This document shows, piece after piece, positions 60,718-64,000 of a stretch of 64,000 nt of DNA. The translations under genes and the position numbers were made by a program. Origin of the DNA: DASRBN01 sp035294305 (GTDB lineage: Bacteria > Chloroflexota > Ktedonobacteria > Ktedonobacterales > Ktedonobacteraceae). Positions within the stretch are counted from its first letter, which is position 1, and each line of letters opens with the position of its first letter. Under the pieces are notes generated by a model. The model was not told the origin of the DNA, ran no database searches, and saw only the letters and a list, made by a program, of their open reading frames with translations. The DNA lies in contig DATGLD010000021.1 in the NCBI GenBank assembly GCA_035294305.1, positions 1-64,000 on the forward strand, given 5' to 3'.

Positions 60718-62814
60718 TTAAACATAGCGCTCGAACCATTCAACTGTGCGAGCCAGGCGGTCGGCGCGCTGCAAGGGTGAACCCACATCGGGCCAGTCCA
60801 TCAGGTGACTGGCACCGGGATAGCGTACCAGTTCGACCTTTTGTTTGCGCTTGCGCAGCTCTACAAACAACTGCAAGGATTCAGAGAATGGGCAGCGCAA
60901 ATCATCTGCTGCGTGCAGAAGCAAGAGCGGAGTTATAATCTTGTCCGCGAACGTGAGAGACGAGGAACTGCGTCGCATTGCGTCTACATCCTGCCCCTCG
61001 CCACCCATTGCGAGATCGAACCAGAGCGTCTGATCCGACAGCAGGCCGGCGCTGAGAAGGGAACTGATGCCGTTGCGGCTCACAGCTGCTTTAAAGCGGT
61101 TTGTCTGTGTAATTGCCCAGTTGGTCATGTAGCCACCGTAGCTGATGCCACCGATGCCCAGCCGGTTGGCTTCTACCGGTTCGGTGGCTATAACGTGGTC
61201 AATGCCCGCCATCAAATCCCGGAAATCATCTCCTCCCCAGTCGTTCAGGTTTTTGCGGCAGAATGCCTCTCCGTACCCGGAACTGCCGCGCGGATTTGTG
61301 GCCAGCACCGCAAATCCCTTACCTGCCAGCACCTGAAACTCGTGTACATAGCTATCACCCCAGGCCAGGTTTGGGCCGCCGTGAACTTCCAGGATTAAGG
61401 GAGCCTTTGCGCCTTCCGGCAATAGGGGCAGGTAAAGCCAACCCTCGATCTCCAGGCCATCGAAGCTTTGCCAGGTGATACGTTTGGGGCGCACAAGCTG
61501 ATGGCTCCGCAGGTACGTGTCGTTTATGCCGGTTAATTTGTGTGAGTTTTGTCCGTTCCCGCCCATGCTCCAGATATCGCCGGGTGTAAACCAGTCCGTG
61601 CGAATGGCGGCGATTATTTGTCCATCTTTACTGAGTTGAGGGTTGAGGTAGCAGCCGTTGCCACCGGTCAGACGAGTCATCGTATCGTGTTCCATGTCGA
61701 GGTGGTAAAGGTGAATCTGGCCGCGCTCTTGAAAGGTGGCAAGTAGTGCTTTGCTGTCAGGATACCACTGCGGGCGCGTATGCGCATAACTATGCAGTTC
61801 ATCGACGATCCACTCGATAGAGGTAAAGTTTGGAGACTGCGAGGTGGCGGGGTGTGGAGCACTACTGCCCTGAACATCCACGACAAAAGGAACCACATTA
61901 CTCGCCTCTGTCTGATCGGCTGCGTAGTAGTAGGCAATATGCTGTCCATCGGGCGACCAGGCGGGCGCCTGTGCCAGGCCATCTTCGGGTGTCAGCCGGC
62001 GCATCTGGCGATTTGCCACGTTCAGTACCCATAGCGCCATACTGACACTGAGGTCGGGATCGGGGCGACGGTTGGCGCAGAAGGCTATTTCCTTGCCATC
62101 AGGAGACCAGCAGGACTGTAGGAGATCCACCGGTTCCGCGGTCAGGCGGACAGGCGCGCCTTCTAAAGGGATAAACCAGAGCTGCTGGTGCCGCCCTTGC
62201 TTATAGCCTTGACCGTCCCATTGCTCATCTAGTCGCGTGAAAACGACGGATATGTCGCTGGTCTCAGGCAAATCGCGATCATCCGCTGGCCTCCAGGGGC
62301 TATGGGCGACGAGGGCCTTGCCGTCTGGCCGCCAGCTATATTCAGTGATACCGTGTTTCAGGTTGGTCAGTTGCCTGGCTTCACCTCCCTGCATGGGCAG
62401 CAAGTAAATTTGCGGGGAGCCGCTGCGGTCGCTCAAGAATGCAAGCGTGTTCCCATCAGGAGACCAGCGCGGCGATAGATCATGCCTGCCTTGACGCTCT
62501 TCTTCACCGCCGTTGGTAATCTGCCAGGGGATTTCTCCTTTGGCGGCTTTGGTGCGTACTAACCAGATGGTGCTGCTGGTGGTATTTGTCTGAGCGTTGC
62601 ATTGTTGTATCGTGAAGGCGATGAGAGAACCATCGGGTGAGATTTGCGGGTCCGAGGCAATGCGCAATGCCAGCAGGTCATCTACGCTGGAGAATGGACG
62701 AGGCGGCGCTTGTGGCGCTGGCTCAACTACTGGCACCTGGATGGTGGAATGGATCGTGTCGTCCTGCTGCTCGTTGGTCTGAGGGATAGTAGAAAGATCA
62801 TCATTGTCGATCAT
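60718..62814 (-). CDS. S9-family prolyl-oligopeptidase-type peptidase (acylaminoacyl-peptidase/DPP-like)
   Basis: A 698-aa protein. Residues about 40-430 form a propeller of PD40 repeats (SPRWSPDGNTLAFLSDRSG, APAWSPDGQHIAYYY). The C-terminal alpha/beta hydrolase has Ser558 in GGISYGGYM, Asp638 in AADDLRCP and His670 in GASHLMDW, the complete catalytic triad. It removes acylated or small N-terminal units from peptides. No signal peptide is present, so it is cytoplasmic. GGGAG lies 9 nt before the ATG. Confidence 0.94.
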   Translation of the reverse strand: MIDNDDLSTIPQTNEQQDDTIHSTIQVPVVEPAPQAPPRPFSSVDDLLALRIASDPQISPDGSLIAFTIQQCNAQTNTTSSTIWLVRTKAAKGEIPWQITNGGEEERQGRHDLSPRWSPDGNTLAFLSDRSGSPQIYLLPMQGGEARQLTNLKHGITEYSWRPDGKALVAHSPWRPADDRDLPETSDISVVFTRLDEQWDGQGYKQGRHQQLWFIPLEGAPVRLTAEPVDLLQSCWSPDGKEIAFCANRRPDPDLSVSMALWVLNVANRQMRRLTPEDGLAQAPAWSPDGQHIAYYYAADQTEASNVVPFVVDVQGSSAPHPATSQSPNFTSIEWIVDELHSYAHTRPQWYPDSKALLATFQERGQIHLYHLDMEHDTMTRLTGGNGCYLNPQLSKDGQIIAAIRTDWFTPGDIWSMGGNGQNSHKLTGINDTYLRSHQLVRPKRITWQSFDGLEIEGWLYLPLLPEGAKAPLILEVHGGPNLAWGDSYVHEFQVLAGKGFAVLATNPRGSSGYGEAFCRKNLNDWGGDDFRDLMAGIDHVIATEPVEANRLGIGGISYGGYMTNWAITQTNRFKAAVSRNGISSLLSAGLLSDQTLWFDLAMGGEGQDVDAMRRSSSSLTFADKIITPLLLLHAADDLRCPFSESLQLFVELRKRKQKVELVRYPGASHLMDWPDVGSPLQRADRLARTVEWFERYV

Positions 62815-62971
62815 TGTACAAAACTCCCTTACTTACAAGTTGTTTGCACTACGTCATATTAGCTGAAAGTATACACTATCTGATTTTATTACGTCCTGAA
62901 AGGCTATGGGTTACTCTGAAATCTAAGGCTCTGTTTTGTGCTATCATAGGTTAGCAGAAAGGGAAAGACGT

Positions 62972-63706
62972 ATGATTGTAAGCGAAGTGATGACGACAAA
63001 ATTGATTACGGTCACCCCTACTGATACACTGAGTCATGCAGCTAACCTGCTGCGGCAATATCAATTTCATCACCTGCCAGTGGTAGCATCGAGTGATTCT
63101 GCCGCATGGCCGGGATATATGGATACAGGCAGGAAAGCAATGCCGGAGTTCCAGGGGCTGTTGACCTCACAAGATATAGACGTGGCGGCGGCTATGGGCA
63201 GGTGGAGTTCCAGCGAAGTCTTGCATCGTCCATGGCAGGAACGGCCGGTGATTGAGTTCATGCATCGCGCAAGCATCCGTGTAACGCCCTCCATGAGTGT
63301 AGCAGCAGCAGCACAGCTGATGGTCGAACGGGGCCTGAACTGTTTGCCGGTGGTAGAATATGAGCAGGTGGGCCAGGATCAGGAAGGTAGAATGCGCACC
63401 GTGCTGGTCGGTTTACTTACACGCAGTGATTTGCTGCTAGTACTGGCGCGTTTAATGGGCGCATTTGAGCCGGGAATGGAATTGACGATACAATTGCCAG
63501 GGGGTGATCCAGGTTCCCTGGCTGAAACGCTCGTACTGGCTGCTCAGCTGGGAATACAGGTGCGCAGTATTACAGCCGCTCCGCAAGAGAACGGGGTACC
63601 GCAAGTTGCAACTTTGCGGCTGGGAACGATAAATCCTTCACCCTTGCTAGTGCGATTGCAAGAGGCGAATATCGGGTATACGTTTGCCGGCTCACCGGTA
63701 GAATGA
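62972..63706 (+). CDS. CBS-domain protein, AcuB-like, with C-terminal ACT-like domain
   Basis: About 244 aa from ATG 62972, with AAGGGAAAG upstream; 62936 is a longer alternative that lacks a ribosome-binding site. Two CBS motifs form a Bateman module (VMTTKLITVTPTDTLSHAAN and FMHRASIRVTPSMSVAAAAQ), each with the typical LPVV strand (HHLPVVA, NCLPVVEY). An ACT-like region (LTIQLPGGDPGSLAETLVLA) follows. AcuB-type proteins sense adenine nucleotides. It is followed by an AcuC-type deacetylase gene 5 nt later, as in other acu clusters. Confidence 0.9.
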   Translation: MIVSEVMTTKLITVTPTDTLSHAANLLRQYQFHHLPVVASSDSAAWPGYMDTGRKAMPEFQGLLTSQDIDVAAAMGRWSSSEVLHRPWQERPVIEFMHRASIRVTPSMSVAAAAQLMVERGLNCLPVVEYEQVGQDQEGRMRTVLVGLLTRSDLLLVLARLMGAFEPGMELTIQLPGGDPGSLAETLVLAAQLGIQVRSITAAPQENGVPQVATLRLGTINPSPLLVRLQEANIGYTFAGSPVE

Positions 63707-63711
63707 CGAAC

Positions 63712-64000
63712 ATGAATGAGGTACAAATGAGCTGTAAGGCGCGTCTGCTGTTCGATAGCGATGAACTGCATTATGATTTTGGGCCAGACCACCCGTTGCA
63801 GCCGGCGCGATTGGTTGCATTGATGGATCTGCTGGAGACCAGTGGTTTGTGGCAAAGCAGTAACAAGCAGCAGTGTTTGTCGTCACGTCCTGCCACGTTA
63901 GAGGAGCTGGAGCTGGTTCATACCCCAGAGTATATTGCTGCCGTGCAGCTTCTCAGCCAGGCTCACCTGGCAGGGCCAGCAACTGAACCTCAGAGCAAAG
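63712..64000 (+). CDS. acuC: AcuC-type histone deacetylase-like protein, N-terminal part (3' end outside window)
   Basis: ATG 63712 opens a frame that runs off the right edge. The residues ARLLFDSDELHYDFGPDHPL and QPARLVALMDLLETSGLW match the start of the class of deacetylases including AcuC and histone deacetylase-like amidohydrolases (the Asp-His-Pro turn near the active-site rim). ELVHTPEYIAAVQLLSQ continues the fold. The zinc ligands lie further on and are not visible. AcuC deacetylates and reactivates acetyl-CoA synthetase. It is co-transcribed with the CBS gene. Confidence 0.88.
   Translation, partial: MNEVQMSCKARLLFDSDELHYDFGPDHPLQPARLVALMDLLETSGLWQSSNKQQCLSSRPATLEELELVHTPEYIAAVQLLSQAHLAGPATEPQSK

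Noticed and set aside
1..64000. tRNA, rRNA and known riboswitch signatures
   Set aside because: No cloverleaf with a GGTTCGAATCC-type T-arm, no rRNA stretch and no recognised riboswitch core was found by reading; small RNAs cannot be excluded.

Overview
The window looks like a chromosomal segment of a soil-type Chloroflexota bacterium, most likely of the class Ktedonobacteria. This is an inference from gene content: Ser/Thr kinases and FHA proteins, an XRE-TPR regulator, several ECF sigma factors, a C39-like membrane peptidase, zinc-ribbon membrane proteins, a form II carbon monoxide dehydrogenase-like molybdenum hydroxylase and a PD40 S9 peptidase. Base composition is moderate. Strong Shine-Dalgarno motifs (AAGGAGG type) let many starts be corrected inward from the longest reading frame. 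No rRNA, tRNA or CRISPR array was seen.

Left third (1-24.8 kb): the 3' end of a NarL-type regulator, an APC permease, a 127-bp MITE with a 10-bp target duplication next to a leaderless tetR gene, an SDR, then a minus-strand run (TPR protein, a 39-aa basic protein, PucR regulator, M20 peptidase), miaB, an ABC exporter whose two ATPase domains are fused, a frameshifted membrane protein, a secreted phosphoesterase and a PQQ-propeller lipoprotein. At 17.5-23.8 kb lies a signalling block: a Ser/Thr kinase with membrane C-terminus and an 8-TM protein on one strand, and on the other an FHA domain fused to a flavoprotein oxidoreductase that overlaps a zinc-ribbon membrane protein. An MscS-related channel follows.

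Middle (25-43.6 kb): nicotinate phosphoribosyltransferase; a molybdenum hydroxylase operon (FeS, Mo and FAD subunits) behind a perfect 24-bp palindrome; a Kef-type antiporter; a PadR unit; the second MITE copy; an M29 aminopeptidase with a structured leader and a 4-codon upstream ORF; a GH5 glycosidase; and the maturation genes expected for the hydroxylase (MoxR ATPase, CoxE-like VWA protein, a split XdhC). Directly after the XdhC stop codon lies a Tn3 transposase fragment, then a 5'-truncated dehalogenase-like pseudogene, a 14-TM drug exporter and its TetR repressor with two matching operator sites. This reads as an acquired, decayed block.

Right third (43.9-64 kb): an LCP protein with an N-terminal zinc ribbon, a pseudokinase-FHA protein, an ECF sigma factor, thioesterase, GT4 glycosyltransferase, an XRE-TPR regulator behind a duplicated 26-bp motif, a divergent ECF pair with a membrane gene, a SET-domain remnant, a protein made only of two ClpX-type zinc fingers, a C39-like peptidase, an orphan DNA methyltransferase, a TolB/WD40-like lipoprotein, an S9 peptidase, and an AcuB-like CBS protein followed by AcuC, which runs off the right edge.

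The two most unusual protein architectures are the FHA-flavoprotein beside the kinase and the pseudokinase-FHA beside the zinc-ribbon LCP protein. The best-supported mobile-DNA result is the two-copy MITE.
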